Part shown: piece by piece, positions 54,582 to 64,000 of the stretch
Numbering within the stretch: the first letter of the stretch is position 1
Layout: each line of letters begins with the position of its first letter
Assembly (NCBI RefSeq): GCF_004402785.1
Contig: NZ_SOFP01000046.1
Coordinates: 186,001 to 250,000 of the forward strand
Direction of reading: 5' to 3'
From: Cryobacterium algoritolerans
GTDB lineage: Bacteria; Actinomycetota; Actinomycetes; Actinomycetales; Microbacteriaceae
Length of the DNA stretch: 64,000 nucleotides
The notes under the pieces: model-generated
What the model saw: the letters and a program-made list of their open reading frames with translations, nothing else
Databases searched by the model: none
Told to the model about the DNA's origin: nothing
Made by a program: the position numbers and the translations under genes

Positions 54582-56600
54582 GTGGTTGACGGCTTTGAGC
54601 TTTTCACCGACCGGTCCGTTGTCGCAATGCGCGTCAACGGCGAGCTCAGGGACCTCGCTGCGACGGTGACACCGACGGATGCCGTTGAGCCGGTCACCCT
54701 CTCGTCGGCTGACGGTCTCAACATCCTTAGGCACTCGGCCGCGCACGTGCTCGCTCAGGCCGTGCAGAACGTGAATCCGGCCGCGCGCCTCGGCATCGGG
54801 CCGCCCGTCACCGACGGCTTCTACTACGACTTCGACGTCGCTGAGCCGTTCACCCCCGATGACATCAAATCGCTCGAGAAGGCCATGGACCGGATCATCC
54901 GCCAGGGCCAGCGCTTCGTGCGCCGGGTCGTCACCGCCGAGGAGGCCAGGGCCGAACTCGCCGCCGAGCCGTACAAACTCGAGTTGATCGGGCTCAAGGG
55001 GGTCTCGACGGGCTCGACCACCGGGGACGGCTCGACTACCGGGCCTGCTGCGGACGCCGAGCTGGGCGCCGACAACGAGTCCGTCGAGGTCGGCGGCACC
55101 GAACTGACTATCTACGACAACGTCGACCCGAGGACGGGGGAGACCGTGTGGAAGGACCTCTGCCGTGGTCCCCACCTGCCCAACACGCGCATGATCGGCA
55201 ACGGCTACTCGCTCACACGGCTGGCCGCCGCGTACTGGCGCGGCTCGGAGAAGAACCCGCAGCTGCAGCGGATCTACGGTACGGCCTGGCCCACCAAGGA
55301 CGAACTGCGCGCCTACCAGGCCCGTCAGGAGGAGGCCGCCAAGCGCGACCACCGCAAGCTCGGCGCCGAACTCGACCTGTTCAGCTTCCCGGAGGAGATC
55401 GGCTCCGGCCTGCCCGTTTTCCATCCCAAGGGCGGCATCATCCGCCAGGAGATGGAGAACTACTCCCGCAAACGCCACGCCGAGGCCGGCTACGACTTCG
55501 TCTACACGCCGCACATCACCAAATCGAACCTGTTCGAGACCTCCGGGCACCTCGACTGGTACTCCGACGGCATGTTCCCGCCGATGAAACTCGACGCCGA
55601 ATACGACGCTGACGGTCACATGACCCGACAGGGCGTCGACTACTACCTCAAGCCGATGAACTGCCCGTTCCACAACCTCATCTTCCGCTCCAGCGGCCGC
55701 AGCTACCGCGACCTGCCGATGAGGCTGTTCGAGTTCGGCTCGGTCTACCGCTACGAGAAGTCCGGGGTGGTGCACGGCCTCACCCGGGTGCGCGGGATGA
55801 CCCAGGACGACGCCCACATCTACACCACGAAAGAGGGGATGAAGGAGGAACTCACCTCCACGCTCAACTTCGTGCTGAAACTCCTCGCCGACTACGGCCT
55901 CGAGGACTACTACCTCGAACTCTCCACCAAGGATCCGAAGAAGTTCGTCGGCAGCGACGAGGCGTGGGACGAGGCCACTCAGACTCTCGCCGAGGTCGCC
56001 GAGGCATCCGGGCTCGAACTCGTCTCCGATCCGGGCGGAGCGGCCTTCTATGGTCCGAAGATCTCGGTGCAGGCGCGGGACGCCATCGGCCGCACCTGGC
56101 AGATGTCAACGATCCAGCTTGACTTCAACCTGCCCGAGAGATTCGATCTCGAGTACACCGCGTCCGACGGTTCCCGCCAGCGCCCGGTCATGATCCACCG
56201 TGCCCTATTCGGTTCGATCGAACGCTTCTTCGCCGTGCTCACCGAGCACTACGCCGGTGCGTTCCCGGTCTGGCTGTCGCCGGTGCAGGTCGTCGGCATC
56301 CCCGTGTCAGAGCAATACGGTCCCTACCTCGACGAGATCATCGAGCGGCTCACGGAGGCAGGGGTGCGCGCCCAGGTCGACCACTCGGACGACCGCATGC
56401 AGAAGAAGATCCGCAACCACACCAAGGCCAAGGTTCCCTTCCAGCTGATCGTGGGGGAGGAGGACCAGGCCAACGGCGCGGTCAGCTTCCGCTTCCGCGA
56501 CGGCAGCCAGGACAACGGCGTTCCGATCGACGAGGCGATCAGCCGCATCGTCGCCGCGATCGAGACCCGCGCCCAGGTCACCGGTCAGGGGCAGAGCTAG
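54582..56600 (+). CDS. thrS: Threonyl-tRNA synthetase
   Basis: 672 residues from GTG 54582, with GAGGAG upstream. It charges tRNA-Thr. Domains: N-terminal TGS (about 1-55); editing domain with [18 protein letters not shown] (His pair near 50-65) and [11 protein letters not shown] near 193-203; class II catalytic core with [18 protein letters not shown] (zinc Cys near 365) and [17 protein letters not shown] near 399-415; anticodon-binding domain from [16 protein letters not shown] near 569. The editing domain holds an extra Ser/Thr/Gly-rich loop of about 20-30 residues ([14 protein letters not shown]) coded by the dispersed repeat. Next gene begins directly at its stop. Confidence 0.95.
   Translation: MVDGFELFTDRSVVAMRVNGELRDLAATVTPTDAVEPVTLSSADGLNILRHSAAHVLAQAVQNVNPAARLGIGPPVTDGFYYDFDVAEPFTPDDIKSLEKAMDRIIRQGQRFVRRVVTAEEARAELAAEPYKLELIGLKGVSTGSTTGDGSTTGPAADAELGADNESVEVGGTELTIYDNVDPRTGETVWKDLCRGPHLPNTRMIGNGYSLTRLAAAYWRGSEKNPQLQRIYGTAWPTKDELRAYQARQEEAAKRDHRKLGAELDLFSFPEEIGSGLPVFHPKGGIIRQEMENYSRKRHAEAGYDFVYTPHITKSNLFETSGHLDWYSDGMFPPMKLDAEYDADGHMTRQGVDYYLKPMNCPFHNLIFRSSGRSYRDLPMRLFEFGSVYRYEKSGVVHGLTRVRGMTQDDAHIYTTKEGMKEELTSTLNFVLKLLADYGLEDYYLELSTKDPKKFVGSDEAWDEATQTLAEVAEASGLELVSDPGGAAFYGPKISVQARDAIGRTWQMSTIQLDFNLPERFDLEYTASDGSRQRPVMIHRALFGSIERFFAVLTEHYAGAFPVWLSPVQVVGIPVSEQYGPYLDEIIERLTEAGVRAQVDHSDDRMQKKIRNHTKAKVPFQLIVGEEDQANGAVSFRFRDGSQDNGVPIDEAISRIVAAIETRAQVTGQGQS
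55001..55045. repeat. Dispersed TCGACCACCGGG repeat in frame inside thrS
   Basis: GGTCTCGACGGGCTCGACCA, followed directly by CCGGGG and a second, diverged GGCTCGACTACCGGGCC. Its first 25 bases differ by one from 19939-19963, an intergenic copy. It encodes [14 protein letters not shown] in the editing domain. Confidence 0.75.
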
Positions 56601-57209
56601 ATGGTCCCCGTAAACGACGACGTCGGCACCGGCGCGGCCGGCACCGGCGCGTCCGCCGACGACCGGTTCGGAGGGATCGAGCACTCGTCCGACTTCGCCG
56701 CGGTACCGGATGCCTTCCAGCGCCTGTGGACGCCGCACCGCCTCATCTACATCCAGGACGGCCAGCAGCCGGACGAGTCCGACTGCCCGTTCTGCCTCGC
56801 GCCGAACATGACCGACGAGAAGGCTCTGATCGTTGCGCGCGGCACGCACGCATATGTGTTGCTGAACCTGTTCCCCTACAACAGCGGGCATCTGCTCGTC
56901 TGCCCGTACCGGCACATCGCGACATACGACGAGGCGACGCCGGAGGAGGTCGCCGAAATCGGGAGCCTGACCCAGGTGGCGATGCGCGTGCTCACCGAGG
57001 TGTCCCACTGTGACGGCTTCAACATCGGCATGAACCAGGGCCGGGTCGCCGGCGCGGGCATCGCGGAGCACCTGCACCAGCACATCGTGCCGCGCTGGGC
57101 GCTCGACTCGAACTTCTTTCCGATCATCGCCAGGACGAAAGCAGTTCCCCGCCTACTCGGCGAGGTACGGCGCGAGGTGGCCGACGGCTGGCCGAAAGTC
57201 GAAAACTAG
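56601..57209 (+). CDS. HIT family protein (Ap4A phosphorylase-like)
   Basis: 202 residues; ATG follows the thrS stop directly (TAGATG). The catalytic histidine triad is in GIAEHLHQHIVPRW near 152-165 (HLHQH). A CPFC pair near 63 (SDCPFCLAPNMTDEKALIVA) and HLLVCPYRHIATYD near 95-108 are typical of the actinobacterial type, which binds or cleaves diadenosine polyphosphates (Rv2613c-like). Coupling to thrS is conserved in actinobacteria. The pgsA and acyltransferase genes that follow in mycobacteria are absent here. Confidence 0.9.
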   Translation: MVPVNDDVGTGAAGTGASADDRFGGIEHSSDFAAVPDAFQRLWTPHRLIYIQDGQQPDESDCPFCLAPNMTDEKALIVARGTHAYVLLNLFPYNSGHLLVCPYRHIATYDEATPEEVAEIGSLTQVAMRVLTEVSHCDGFNIGMNQGRVAGAGIAEHLHQHIVPRWALDSNFFPIIARTKAVPRLLGEVRREVADGWPKVEN

Positions 57210-57267
57210 TTTCACTTTCACGCTCCGCGCGGCACTTCGCCGTGCGAAACACATGAAACGCATGGAA

Positions 57268-57273
57268 TAGAAT
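57268..57273 (+). promoter_or_regulatory. -10 box close to pdxS, possible leaderless transcript
   Basis: TAGAAT ends 7 bases before the pdxS ATG, and no Shine-Dalgarno lies between. Transcription would start at or next to the A of ATG. No clear -35 is seen. Confidence 0.4.
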
Positions 57274-57280
57274 TATACCT

Positions 57281-58183
57281 ATGACTGAAACCACTTCCGC
57301 CGAGCAGTTTGGTTCGAGCCGCGTCAAGCGCGGACTCGCCGACATGATGAAGGGCGGCGTCATCATGGACGTCGTCAACGCCGAGCAGGCCCGGATCGCC
57401 GAGGATGCCGGTGCCGTCGCCGTGATGGCCCTCGAGCGAGTGCCGGCCGACATCCGTTCCCAGGGTGGCGTCGCCCGGATGAGCGACCCCGACCTGATCG
57501 ACAGCATCATCGCCGAGGTCTCCATCCCGGTCATGGCCAAGGCGCGAATCGGCCACTTCGTCGAAGCGCAGGTCCTGCAGGCCCTGAACGTCGACTACAT
57601 CGACGAGTCAGAGGTGCTGAGCCCCGCCGACTACGTCAACCACATCGACAAGTGGAACTTCACGGTTCCCTTCGTCTGTGGTGCGACCAACCTGGGTGAG
57701 GCGCTGCGCCGCATCACCGAGGGCGCGGCCATGATCCGGTCCAAGGGCGAGGCCGGCACCGGCGACGTCTCCGAGGCCATGAAGCACATCCGCACCATCA
57801 AGGGTGAGATCGCTCGCCTGTCGTCGCTGAGCAAGGACGAGCTGTACGTCGCCGCCAAGGAACTTCAGGCCCCGTACGAGCTGGTCGCCGAGATTGCCGG
57901 CACGGGCAAGCTCCCCGTAGTGCTGTTCGTCGCCGGCGGCGTGGCCACCCCGGCCGACGCGGCCATGATGATGCAGATGGGCGCCGACGGTGTGTTCGTC
58001 GGCTCCGGCATCTTCAAGTCGGGCAACCCGCAGGCTCGCGCGAACGCCATCGTGAAGGCCGTCACGTTCTACGACGACCCCAGCGTCGTCGCCGCCGTGT
58101 CGCGCGGACTGGGCGAAGCCATGGTCGGCATCAACGTGTCCGACCTGCCCGCACCACACCGCCTTTCCGAGCGAGGCTGGTAG
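57281..58183 (+). CDS. pdxS: Pyridoxal 5'-phosphate synthase subunit PdxS
   Basis: 300 residues, standard. The synthase makes PLP from ribose 5-phosphate, glyceraldehyde 3-phosphate and ammonia. Family blocks: [20 protein letters not shown] near 14-33, [20 protein letters not shown] near 47-66, the Lys pair in [19 protein letters not shown] near 86-104 and [15 protein letters not shown]-type loop near 152-160. PdxS forms a dodecamer. pdxT follows after 10 bp and supplies the ammonia. The start lacks a Shine-Dalgarno. Confidence 0.96.
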   Translation: MTETTSAEQFGSSRVKRGLADMMKGGVIMDVVNAEQARIAEDAGAVAVMALERVPADIRSQGGVARMSDPDLIDSIIAEVSIPVMAKARIGHFVEAQVLQALNVDYIDESEVLSPADYVNHIDKWNFTVPFVCGATNLGEALRRITEGAAMIRSKGEAGTGDVSEAMKHIRTIKGEIARLSSLSKDELYVAAKELQAPYELVAEIAGTGKLPVVLFVAGGVATPADAAMMMQMGADGVFVGSGIFKSGNPQARANAIVKAVTFYDDPSVVAAVSRGLGEAMVGINVSDLPAPHRLSERGW

Positions 58184-58193
58184 TCACTCGTCC

Positions 58194-58787
58194 GTGAGCG
58201 TTGGAGTTCTCGCCCTCCAGGGTGATTTTCGTGAGCATGCCGAGGTTCTTCGGTCCCTCGGCGCCGACGTCGAACTCGTTCGCCGCCCGGAGGAACTGGC
58301 CCGCATCAGCGGGCTGGTGATCCCGGGCGGCGAGTCCAGCGTGATGGACAAGATGGCTCGCGCGTTCGGCCTCGCTGAGCCGCTCCGCGCGCAGATCAGA
58401 GCTGGACTTCCCGTATACGGCACCTGCGCCGGCCTGATCATGCTCGCCGACAGCGTCCTCGACGCGATCCGCGGACAGGAGAGCCTCGGCGGGCTCGACA
58501 TCGCGGTGCGCCGCAATGCCTTCGGCTCCCAGACGGCGTCCTTCGAAACCGACCTCGACGTTCCCGTGCTCGGCGCCACCCCGGTGCATGCGGCGTTCAT
58601 CCGTGCGCCGGTCGTCGAGACCGTCGGACCGCGCGCCAGGGCGCTGGCCACCCTCGCTGACGGCCGCTGCGTCGCCGTCGAGCAGGGGAACCTCCTTGGC
58701 ACCTCCTTCCACCCCGAGATCACCGGAGAGCACCGGTTCCACGAGTACTTCCTGGGTACGGTCGCGCGGGTCGGATTCCGTGGCTGA
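58194..58787 (+). CDS. pdxT: Pyridoxal 5'-phosphate synthase glutaminase subunit PdxT
   Basis: 197 residues from GTG 58194. Class I glutaminase with the start VGVLALQGDFREHAEVLRSL, the GGESS motif in LVIPGGESSVMDKMARAFG near 43-61, the nucleophile Cys in VYGTCAGLIMLADSV near 82, and the His-x-Glu at LLGTSFHPEITGEHRFHEYF near 169-188. It frees ammonia from glutamine and channels it to PdxS. Length is usual. The next gene starts 9 bp after the stop. Confidence 0.95.
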   Translation: MSVGVLALQGDFREHAEVLRSLGADVELVRRPEELARISGLVIPGGESSVMDKMARAFGLAEPLRAQIRAGLPVYGTCAGLIMLADSVLDAIRGQESLGGLDIAVRRNAFGSQTASFETDLDVPVLGATPVHAAFIRAPVVETVGPRARALATLADGRCVAVEQGNLLGTSFHPEITGEHRFHEYFLGTVARVGFRG

Positions 58788-58796
58788 GGCCCGCCA

Positions 58797-59339
58797 GTGA
58801 CCCGGTTCGTCGCCCTCCTGCGCGGCATCAACGTCAACGGAATCACGATCACGATGAACGACCTCCGCGGCACGTTCCAGGCCCTCGGCCACACCGGCGT
58901 GGAGACTGTCCTGGCCAGCGGCAACGTGCTCTTCGACACCGACCTGACGGATGCCGCCGCACTCAAGGCGCAGATCGAACGAGCCCTCAGCGGCAGGTTC
59001 GGCTACGAGGCGTGGATCGTTCTCATCGACACGGACAGCCTGGCGCGGGTGGTGCGGGACTTCCCGTTCGATCCAGGCCGGGACGGCTGGCATCCGTACG
59101 TGCTCTTCGGATCGGTACCGGCCGTGCTGGGCGAACTCGCCGCGGAGGCACCCGGGCTGGACCCGGCCGTCGAACGGGTGGCGTCCGGAGACGGGGTGCT
59201 CTACTGGCAGGTGCTCCGCAGCGTCGGCATCACGAGCCCGTTCAGCAAGATCACGGGCAAGGCCAGGTACCGGTCGACGACGACGACCCGCAACCTGCGC
59301 ACCCTGGACAAGCTGCTCGCCGCGCCACCGGCTCGATGA
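58797..59339 (+). CDS. DUF1697 family protein
   Basis: 180 residues from GTG 58797. The family is recognised from TRFVALLRGINVNGITITMN near residues 2-21, GHTGVETVLASGNVLFDTD near 31-49, and the C-terminal SKITGKARYRSTTTTRNLRT. Soluble, ferredoxin-like fold, of unknown function. It is probably cotranscribed with pdxT. The 140 bp between it and yebC contains a TAGAAT -10-like sequence near 59367 and the yebC Shine-Dalgarno GGGAG. Confidence 0.88.
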   Translation: MTRFVALLRGINVNGITITMNDLRGTFQALGHTGVETVLASGNVLFDTDLTDAAALKAQIERALSGRFGYEAWIVLIDTDSLARVVRDFPFDPGRDGWHPYVLFGSVPAVLGELAAEAPGLDPAVERVASGDGVLYWQVLRSVGITSPFSKITGKARYRSTTTTRNLRTLDKLLAAPPAR

Positions 59340-59478
59340 AACGGTTCCCCACCGGGCACCTCGGGTTAGAATGAGCAGCACCCAATCGGTGCGATGACCA
59401 CGCAGTACTGCGTTCGGCGGCACCGGGCCGGCACTGGCCGACACCGATCGACAGCCAAGCGAGACAAACGGGAGATTC

Positions 59479-60243
59479 ATGTCCGGACATTCCAAGTGGG
59501 CGACAACGAAGCACCAGAAGGCAGTCACCGACTCTCGTCGGGCCAAGGCCTTCGCGAAGTTGATCAAAAACATCGAGGTCGCGGCCCGTATGGGCGGCAT
59601 CGACTTGTCCGGCAACCCGACCCTGGTCGACGCTATCCAGAAGGCCAAGAAGACGTCGGTTCCCAATGAGAACATCGACCGCGCCGTCAAGCGCGGCGGC
59701 GGACTGACCGGCGAGGCCGTCGACTACTCAACCATCATGTACGAGGGCTACGCGGCCCACGGCGTCGCCATCATGATCGAGTGCCTGACCGACAACAAGA
59801 ACCGGGCCGCGGCCGAGGTACGCACCACCGTCACCCGCAACGGCGGCAACATGGCCGACCCGGGCAGCGTCGCCTACAACTTCCACCGCAAGGGTATCGT
59901 CGTCGTTCCCAAGGGCAACAACGTCACCGAAGACGACGTGCTCGCCGCCGTGCTCGACGCCGGGGCCGAAGAGGTCATCGACGAGGGCGACAAGTTCGAG
60001 GTCCTCAGCGAGGTGCACGATCTCGTCGCCACCCGCACGGCCCTGCAGTCGGCGGGAATCGACTACGACTCCGCCGACGTGGCCTTCATCCCCCAGCTCA
60101 AGGTCGAGGTCGATGCCGAGACCGCCCGCAAGGTGTTCCGGTTGATCGACTCGCTCGAGGAACTCGACGACGTGCAGAACATCTACAGCAACTACGACGT
60201 GTCGGTCGAGGTCATGGCGGAACTCGAAGCCGAAAACGAGTAG
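59479..60243 (+). CDS. YebC/PmpR family DNA-binding regulatory protein
   Basis: 254 residues, the usual length. N-terminal [20 protein letters not shown] is the family start, followed by [34 protein letters not shown] near 61-74, and the second-domain block [20 protein letters not shown] near 95-114. Such proteins have been described as transcriptional regulators and as translation factors at proline stretches (the latter for YebC subgroups). The gene precedes ruvC by 6 bp, the conserved order, so DNA repair genes and yebC share transcription. Confidence 0.93.
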   Translation: MSGHSKWATTKHQKAVTDSRRAKAFAKLIKNIEVAARMGGIDLSGNPTLVDAIQKAKKTSVPNENIDRAVKRGGGLTGEAVDYSTIMYEGYAAHGVAIMIECLTDNKNRAAAEVRTTVTRNGGNMADPGSVAYNFHRKGIVVVPKGNNVTEDDVLAAVLDAGAEEVIDEGDKFEVLSEVHDLVATRTALQSAGIDYDSADVAFIPQLKVEVDAETARKVFRLIDSLEELDDVQNIYSNYDVSVEVMAELEAENE

Positions 60244-60249
60244 CGGACG

Positions 60250-60852
60250 ATGAGCGTCCGGGTGCTCGGCATCGACCCCGGGCTCACCCGCTGCGGTGTG
60301 GGCGTGGTGGACGTCGCGGGAAACCGCACCGCGACCCTGGTGGACGTCACCGTTCTGCGCAGCGGTCCCGACCTTCCACTGGAACAAAGGCTGCTCCTGA
60401 TCAGCCGGGGACTCGAGGAGATGCTGGACCGTCACAAGCCGGCCTTCGTCGCGATCGAGCGGGTGTTCGCGCAGAACAACGTGCGTACCGTGATGGGCAC
60501 CGCCCAGATCAGCGGTGTCGCCCTGTTGCTGGCGGCCCAGCGCGGCCTGCCGGTGACGCTGCACACCCCGAGCGAGGTCAAGGCCGCGATAACGGGTTAC
60601 GGGTCGGCCGACAAGGCGCAAGTCGGTGCCATGGTCGCCCGCGTTCTCGGCCTCGCCGAGGTGCCCAGGCCAGCGGATGCCGCCGACGCCCTGGCCCTCG
60701 CCATCTGCCATGCCTGGCGCACCGGAATCTCCGGTGGAACGCTGCCCAGCGCGCCCGGTGTCACGGCCGGTACCCTGACCCCGGCCCAGAGGGCGTGGCG
60801 CGCCGCCGAACGAAGCTCGGTGTCGCCCGTGCCCCGTAGTCTTGAGCGGTGA
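60250..60852 (+). CDS. ruvC: Holliday junction resolvase RuvC
   Basis: 200 residues. The RNase H-fold acid residues are visible: Asp in [18 protein letters not shown] near 7, Glu in [20 protein letters not shown] near 71, and the Asp pair in [19 protein letters not shown] near 141-145. It cuts Holliday junctions as a dimer after branch migration by RuvAB. The C-terminal 25 residues are variable. The stop overlaps the ruvA GTG by 4 bp. Confidence 0.95.
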   Translation: MSVRVLGIDPGLTRCGVGVVDVAGNRTATLVDVTVLRSGPDLPLEQRLLLISRGLEEMLDRHKPAFVAIERVFAQNNVRTVMGTAQISGVALLLAAQRGLPVTLHTPSEVKAAITGYGSADKAQVGAMVARVLGLAEVPRPADAADALALAICHAWRTGISGGTLPSAPGVTAGTLTPAQRAWRAAERSSVSPVPRSLER

Positions 60853-61472
60853 TCTCCTCCGTACGTGGCCTCGTCCTTTCCGCCCTGGGTTCCACGGCTG
60901 TGATCGAGGTCGGGGGAGTCGGCCTCGCCATCCAGGTCACCCCCACGACCGCGCTGTCGCTCCGCACGGGCACCGAAGCGCGCCTGGCCACCACCCTGAT
61001 CGTGCGTGAAGACTCCCTGACCCTGTACGGCTTCCCCGGCGCCGACGAACTCGGAGTCTTCGAACTTCTCGTCGGCGTGACCGGGGTCGGTCCCAAGTCC
61101 GCCCTCGGCGTGCTTGCCGTGCTCACCCCCAACCAGATCGCGCAGGCGGTCGCGGCCGAAGACGACGGCGTCTTCCGTCGGGTCAGCGGCATCGGGCCGA
61201 AGACCGCCAAGCTCATAGTGCTCTCCCTGGTGGGCAAACTGGCCGTCACACCCATGGCATCCGCCACCGGCCGCCCGGTGGCCAGCACCGTGGCCGCGGG
61301 CGTGCAGGCCGCGCTGATCGGCCTTGGCTGGTCGGAGCGGGTGGCAGCGCAGGCCGTCGAGGAGACGCTCGCCGATGCCGCCGACCCCGACCAGGTCGGC
61401 GTGGCGAGCCTGCTCCGCCTGGTCCTGGCCCGCCTCGGCCCAGCCCAGCAGGCATCGGAGCGCCGCTCATGA
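60849..61472 (+). CDS. ruvA: Holliday junction branch migration protein RuvA
   Basis: 207 residues. OB-fold domain 1 ([20 protein letters not shown]), HhH domain 2 ([20 protein letters not shown] near 70-89 and [20 protein letters not shown] near 111-130) and the flexible C-terminal domain 3 (about 155-207, with [20 protein letters not shown]) are complete. It binds four-way junctions and loads RuvB. GTG start overlaps ruvC, and the stop overlaps ruvB by 4 bp. Confidence 0.95.
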   Translation: MISSVRGLVLSALGSTAVIEVGGVGLAIQVTPTTALSLRTGTEARLATTLIVREDSLTLYGFPGADELGVFELLVGVTGVGPKSALGVLAVLTPNQIAQAVAAEDDGVFRRVSGIGPKTAKLIVLSLVGKLAVTPMASATGRPVASTVAAGVQAALIGLGWSERVAAQAVEETLADAADPDQVGVASLLRLVLARLGPAQQASERRS

Positions 61473-62551
61473 CCATGAACCCCGGCGCGACCAACCCGGG
61501 CCTGGCCGGCGACCCCGGCGTCGAAGTGACCAACCCTGCGCTCGAGGGAGAGGCGGAACTCGCCTTCGAGGGTGCCCTCCGCCCCCGCAGCCTGGGCGAG
61601 TTCGTCGGTCAGCACAAGGTGCGCGGACAGCTGCAGCTCCTGCTGACCGCCGCGACCATGCAAAACCGAACGCCCGACCACATCCTGCTGGCCGGCCCGC
61701 CCGGACTCGGCAAGACCACCCTGGCCATGATCATCGCCTACGAGGGCAACCGCCCGCTCCGGATGTCCAGCGGCCCGGCCATCCAGCACGCCGGAGACCT
61801 GGCCGCTGTGCTCTCCTCGCTGGTGCCCGGCGAGGTTCTCTTCATCGACGAGATCCACCGGATGGCCCGGTCCGCGGAGGAGATGCTCTACCTGGCGATG
61901 GAGGACTTCCGAATCGACATCATGGTCGGCAAGGGAGCCGGAGCCACCTCGATTCCGCTCGATCTCGCGCCGTTCACCCTCGTCGGCGCCACGACGAGGT
62001 CCGGCCTGCTGCCGAACCCGCTCCGCGACCGGTTCGGCTTCACCGCCCACCTCGAGTTCTACGCGGAGTCGGAACTGGAGCTGGTGCTCGGTCGCGCCGC
62101 CAGGCTGCTCGACCTCCCCATCGACCGGGAGGCCCTGGCGGAGATCGCCGGGCGCTGCCGTGGCACCCCTCGGATCGCGAACCGCCTGCTGCGCCGGGTG
62201 CGGGACTACGCGCTCGTGCACGGGGGAGACGCCGACCTGGCCGCCGTGCACGCGGCGCTGGAGCTCTATGATGTGGACGCGATCGGGCTGGATCGACTCG
62301 ACCGCGAGGTCATGCAGATCGTCCTTACCCGTTTTGGGGGTGGGCCGGTCGGGCTGAACACCCTGGCCGTGTCGGTCGGTGAGGAGTCGGAGACAATCGA
62401 AGCGGTCGTTGAGCCGTTCCTGGTGCGGATAGGCTTCCTCACGCGCACCCCGCGTGGGCGCGTGGCTACTCCGGCGGCCTGGCGGCACTTCGGTCTCGCC
62501 GGTCCGCAGGTCACCGCGCCTCCGGTCGCCCTCACCCTGGATGACCTATAA
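61469..62551 (+). CDS. ruvB: Holliday junction branch migration helicase RuvB
   Basis: 360 residues. AAA+ Walker [20 protein letters not shown] near 71-89, Walker [18 protein letters not shown] near 124-140, sensor 1 [20 protein letters not shown] near 170-189 (with the arginine finger region), and the C-terminal winged helix [20 protein letters not shown] near 325-344. The hexamer drives branch migration with RuvA. Length is normal. Confidence 0.96.
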   Translation: MTMNPGATNPGLAGDPGVEVTNPALEGEAELAFEGALRPRSLGEFVGQHKVRGQLQLLLTAATMQNRTPDHILLAGPPGLGKTTLAMIIAYEGNRPLRMSSGPAIQHAGDLAAVLSSLVPGEVLFIDEIHRMARSAEEMLYLAMEDFRIDIMVGKGAGATSIPLDLAPFTLVGATTRSGLLPNPLRDRFGFTAHLEFYAESELELVLGRAARLLDLPIDREALAEIAGRCRGTPRIANRLLRRVRDYALVHGGDADLAAVHAALELYDVDAIGLDRLDREVMQIVLTRFGGGPVGLNTLAVSVGEESETIEAVVEPFLVRIGFLTRTPRGRVATPAAWRHFGLAGPQVTAPPVALTLDDL

Positions 62552-62552
62552 T
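62547..62552 (+). promoter_or_regulatory. Perfect TATAAT at the ruvB stop, possible promoter for yajC-secD
   Basis: TATAAT overlaps the ruvB TAA, 74 bp before the yajC ATG. No convincing -35 is seen at 16-18 bp, so this may be chance. Confidence 0.3.
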
Positions 62553-62625
62553 TCGAGTTGGTTCGCCACGAGCCACTCGCGCAAGCTTCGGCCACCGCGC
62601 CGCAACCGGAAGGTTTCACAGTTTT

Positions 62626-63030
62626 ATGGATCCGTTGACTCTTGTCATGCTCGCCGTTCTGGCCGTGCTTGTCTTTTTCATGTTCCGCAATGGCCGCAAG
62701 CGCCAGAAGGACCAGGCAGCACTGCAGTCCCAGATGGTGGCAGGGGCCGAAGTCATGACCAACTTCGGCATGTACGGCACCATCCTGTCGATCGATGAGG
62801 AAGCCAACAAGGTCGCCCTCGAGATCGCCCCCGGCACCGTCGTGCACCTGCACCGTCAGACCATTGCCCGCGTCGTCGAGCCCACCGTGGCCGAGAGCGA
62901 CTCAGAGGTCGAGCCTGCGCCGACCGCCCAGCTGAACCAGGACAACGCGATCGTCATGGGCGAACCCGAGTTCGGCCAACGAGTCACCGATGCAGATTCC
63001 GACGAAGAACCCAAAAAGGGCGACGCGTAA
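62626..63030 (+). CDS. yajC: Preprotein translocase subunit YajC
   Basis: 134 residues. A single N-terminal helix (MDPLTLVMLAVLAVLVFFMF) is followed by RNGRKRQKDQAALQSQMVAG, then MTNFGMYGTILSIDEEANKV near 45-64 and VALEIAPGTVVHLHRQTIARV. The tail is acidic and longer than in E. coli (about 30 extra residues). YajC associates with SecDF at the membrane. It is followed by secD, the conserved order. Confidence 0.92.
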   Translation: MDPLTLVMLAVLAVLVFFMFRNGRKRQKDQAALQSQMVAGAEVMTNFGMYGTILSIDEEANKVALEIAPGTVVHLHRQTIARVVEPTVAESDSEVEPAPTAQLNQDNAIVMGEPEFGQRVTDADSDEEPKKGDA

Positions 63031-63093
63031 CCAAACCCTCTCCCGTGCCCGCGCCGGTGGCGCAGGCATGTGAAAAGAAAGCTGAGTTTCAAG

Positions 63094-64000
63094 GTGGCAA
63101 AGTCGACTCCGGCCAAGAAGGCCTGGCGTTCCCTGACGTGGCTGGGTGTGATCATTGTCGGTCTGATCGCCCTCAACAGCGCCGGCGTCCTCACCGGAGG
63201 CGGTTCCTGGGCCCCCAAACTGGCCCTGGACCTCGAGGGCGGCACGCAGATCATTCTCGCGCCGAAGCTCGAGTCCGGTCAGTCGGTTTCCCAGGAGCAG
63301 CTGAACCAGGCCGTGTCGATCATCCGGCAGCGGATCGACTCCGCCGGGGTCTCCGAAGCGGAGATCAACACCCAGGGCGGCCAGAACATCGTCGTGTCCA
63401 TTCCCGGGATCCCCGATGACGCGACGATCAACCGGATCGAGTCCTCGGCGAAGCTCGAGTTCCGCCCGGTCCTCGTCGCGGCGGCACCCTCGGCGGCCAG
63501 CGTCGGTGGTGACGCCACCTCCAGCGCGACCCCGTCGCCCACGGTTGACCCAAACCTCTCCACCACCCCCACCGCGGTCCCGACCAACGGCAGCGACCTC
63601 AGCTACGTCACGCCGGCGCTCCAGGCCCAGTACGGCGCGTTCGACTGCAGCAAGATCGACACATCCAATGTGGCACCGGCCAAGGAACCCCTGGTCACCT
63701 GCGAGTCTGACGGGTCGGTCAAGTACATCCTCGGCCCGGTCGAGGTGAGTGGCCAGAACGTCTCCAACGCCACCAACGGCCAGAAGACCACCCAGAGCGG
63801 CGCCACCACCGGCGAATGGGTGGTCAACATCGCGTTCGACGGCACCGGAACCACGGACTTCGCCACTGTCAGCACCCGCCTCAGCGGCCTCAAGGGGGTG
63901 CAGAACCAGTTCGCCATCGTGCTCGACGGCAAGGTCATCTCGGCTCCGCGCACCCTGGCCGTGATCACCGACGGAAACGCGCAGATCAGCGGAAACTTCA
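63094..64000 (+). CDS. secD: Protein translocase subunit SecD, 5' part (cut by the window end)
   Basis: About 302 residues read before the window ends. Start GTG 63094 gives AKSTPAKKAWRSLTWLGVII, the usual family opening; GTG 63070 is also in frame and would add eight residues. The first helix is at about 12-35. LALDLEGGTQIILAPKLESG near 45-64 is the conserved D1 motif (LGLDLxGG type), and IIRQRIDSAGVSEAEINTQG near 77-96 follows. The periplasmic P1 domain has a Ser/Thr/Pro-rich insert near 137-165. The later FAIVLDGKVISAPRTLAV near 274-291 is the second SecD signature. It drives late protein export with SecF. Confidence 0.92.
   Translation, partial: MAKSTPAKKAWRSLTWLGVIIVGLIALNSAGVLTGGGSWAPKLALDLEGGTQIILAPKLESGQSVSQEQLNQAVSIIRQRIDSAGVSEAEINTQGGQNIVVSIPGIPDDATINRIESSAKLEFRPVLVAAAPSAASVGGDATSSATPSPTVDPNLSTTPTAVPTNGSDLSYVTPALQAQYGAFDCSKIDTSNVAPAKEPLVTCESDGSVKYILGPVEVSGQNVSNATNGQKTTQSGATTGEWVVNIAFDGTGTTDFATVSTRLSGLKGVQNQFAIVLDGKVISAPRTLAVITDGNAQISGNF

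Noticed and set aside
60761-62488. Minus-strand frame opposite ruvA and ruvB
   Set aside because: Antisense shadow; the ruv genes show all their motifs and the overlapping starts expected.

Overview
The window is GC-rich and dense with genes. It reads as a chromosomal segment of an actinobacterium of the family Microbacteriaceae, most likely Cryobacterium or a close relative. The evidence is the set of actinobacteria-restricted genes (SepH, DUF4193, DUF3093, DUF3710, DUF3159, DUF3000), GTG and TTG starts, ATGA gene overlaps, a DUF222/HNH gene, and the order thrS-HIT-pdxS-pdxT-DUF1697-yebC-ruvC-ruvA-ruvB-yajC-secD. The genus is an inference; the rest is read from the sequence.

Layout. 1-5.3 kb: a lactate locus (start of an FAD/Fe-S D-lactate dehydrogenase, lactate permease, divergent LldR-type GntR regulator with operator-like sites), then an unrecognised HTH/membrane pair and an LtrA-family protein. 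5.3-10.3 kb: lower-pathway phenylacetate genes (thiolase, enoyl-CoA hydratase, 3-hydroxyacyl-CoA dehydrogenase, PaaZ), with no ring epoxidase genes in the window. 10.8-15.1 kb: a branched-chain 2-oxoacid dehydrogenase E1alpha-E1beta-E2 operon behind an Lrp/AsnC regulator. 15.1-22.3 kb: MpaB-family oxygenase, GH3 lipoprotein, YceI, a DUF222/HNH gene broken at tandem repeats, a FUSC protein, a decayed winged-helix (AlkZ-like) gene, and a small gene behind a LexA-type box. 22.3-28.8 kb: conserved core block (sepH, DUF4193, DUF3093, dut, DUF3710, DUF3159, CtpE-type ATPase). 28.9-44.1 kb: acnA, dxs, aldo/keto reductase, fadA-fadB, rnd, DUF3000, alpha/beta hydrolase, sufE, sulfurtransferase, zapE. 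44.2-52.8 kb: ammonium transporter behind a GlnR-type tandem site, flotillin-like SPFH protein, DUF2071, a heliorhodopsin remnant, M50 peptidase, ParA-like ATPase, acyltransferase-3 and a small membrane protein. 52.9-53.9 kb: seven tRNA genes, six of them in a tandem duplicated Gly-Cys-Val cassette. 54.6-64 kb: thrS, HIT, PLP synthase, DUF1697, yebC, ruvCAB, yajC and the 5' part of secD.

The most striking signals are not a new pathway but a repeat-driven theme. A heliorhodopsin gene is broken by a TTC microsatellite inside a transmembrane helix. A DUF222/HNH gene is broken exactly at a 10-bp repeat inside its HNH motif and also carries 12-bp and 6-bp tracts. A TCGAC-rich dispersed repeat lies between genes and also in frame inside thrS. 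Further 9-bp and 6-bp tracts sit in the E2 linker and ahead of the DUF2071 gene. Several operator-like sites (LldR, PaaR, LexA, GlnR) can be read beside fitting target genes.
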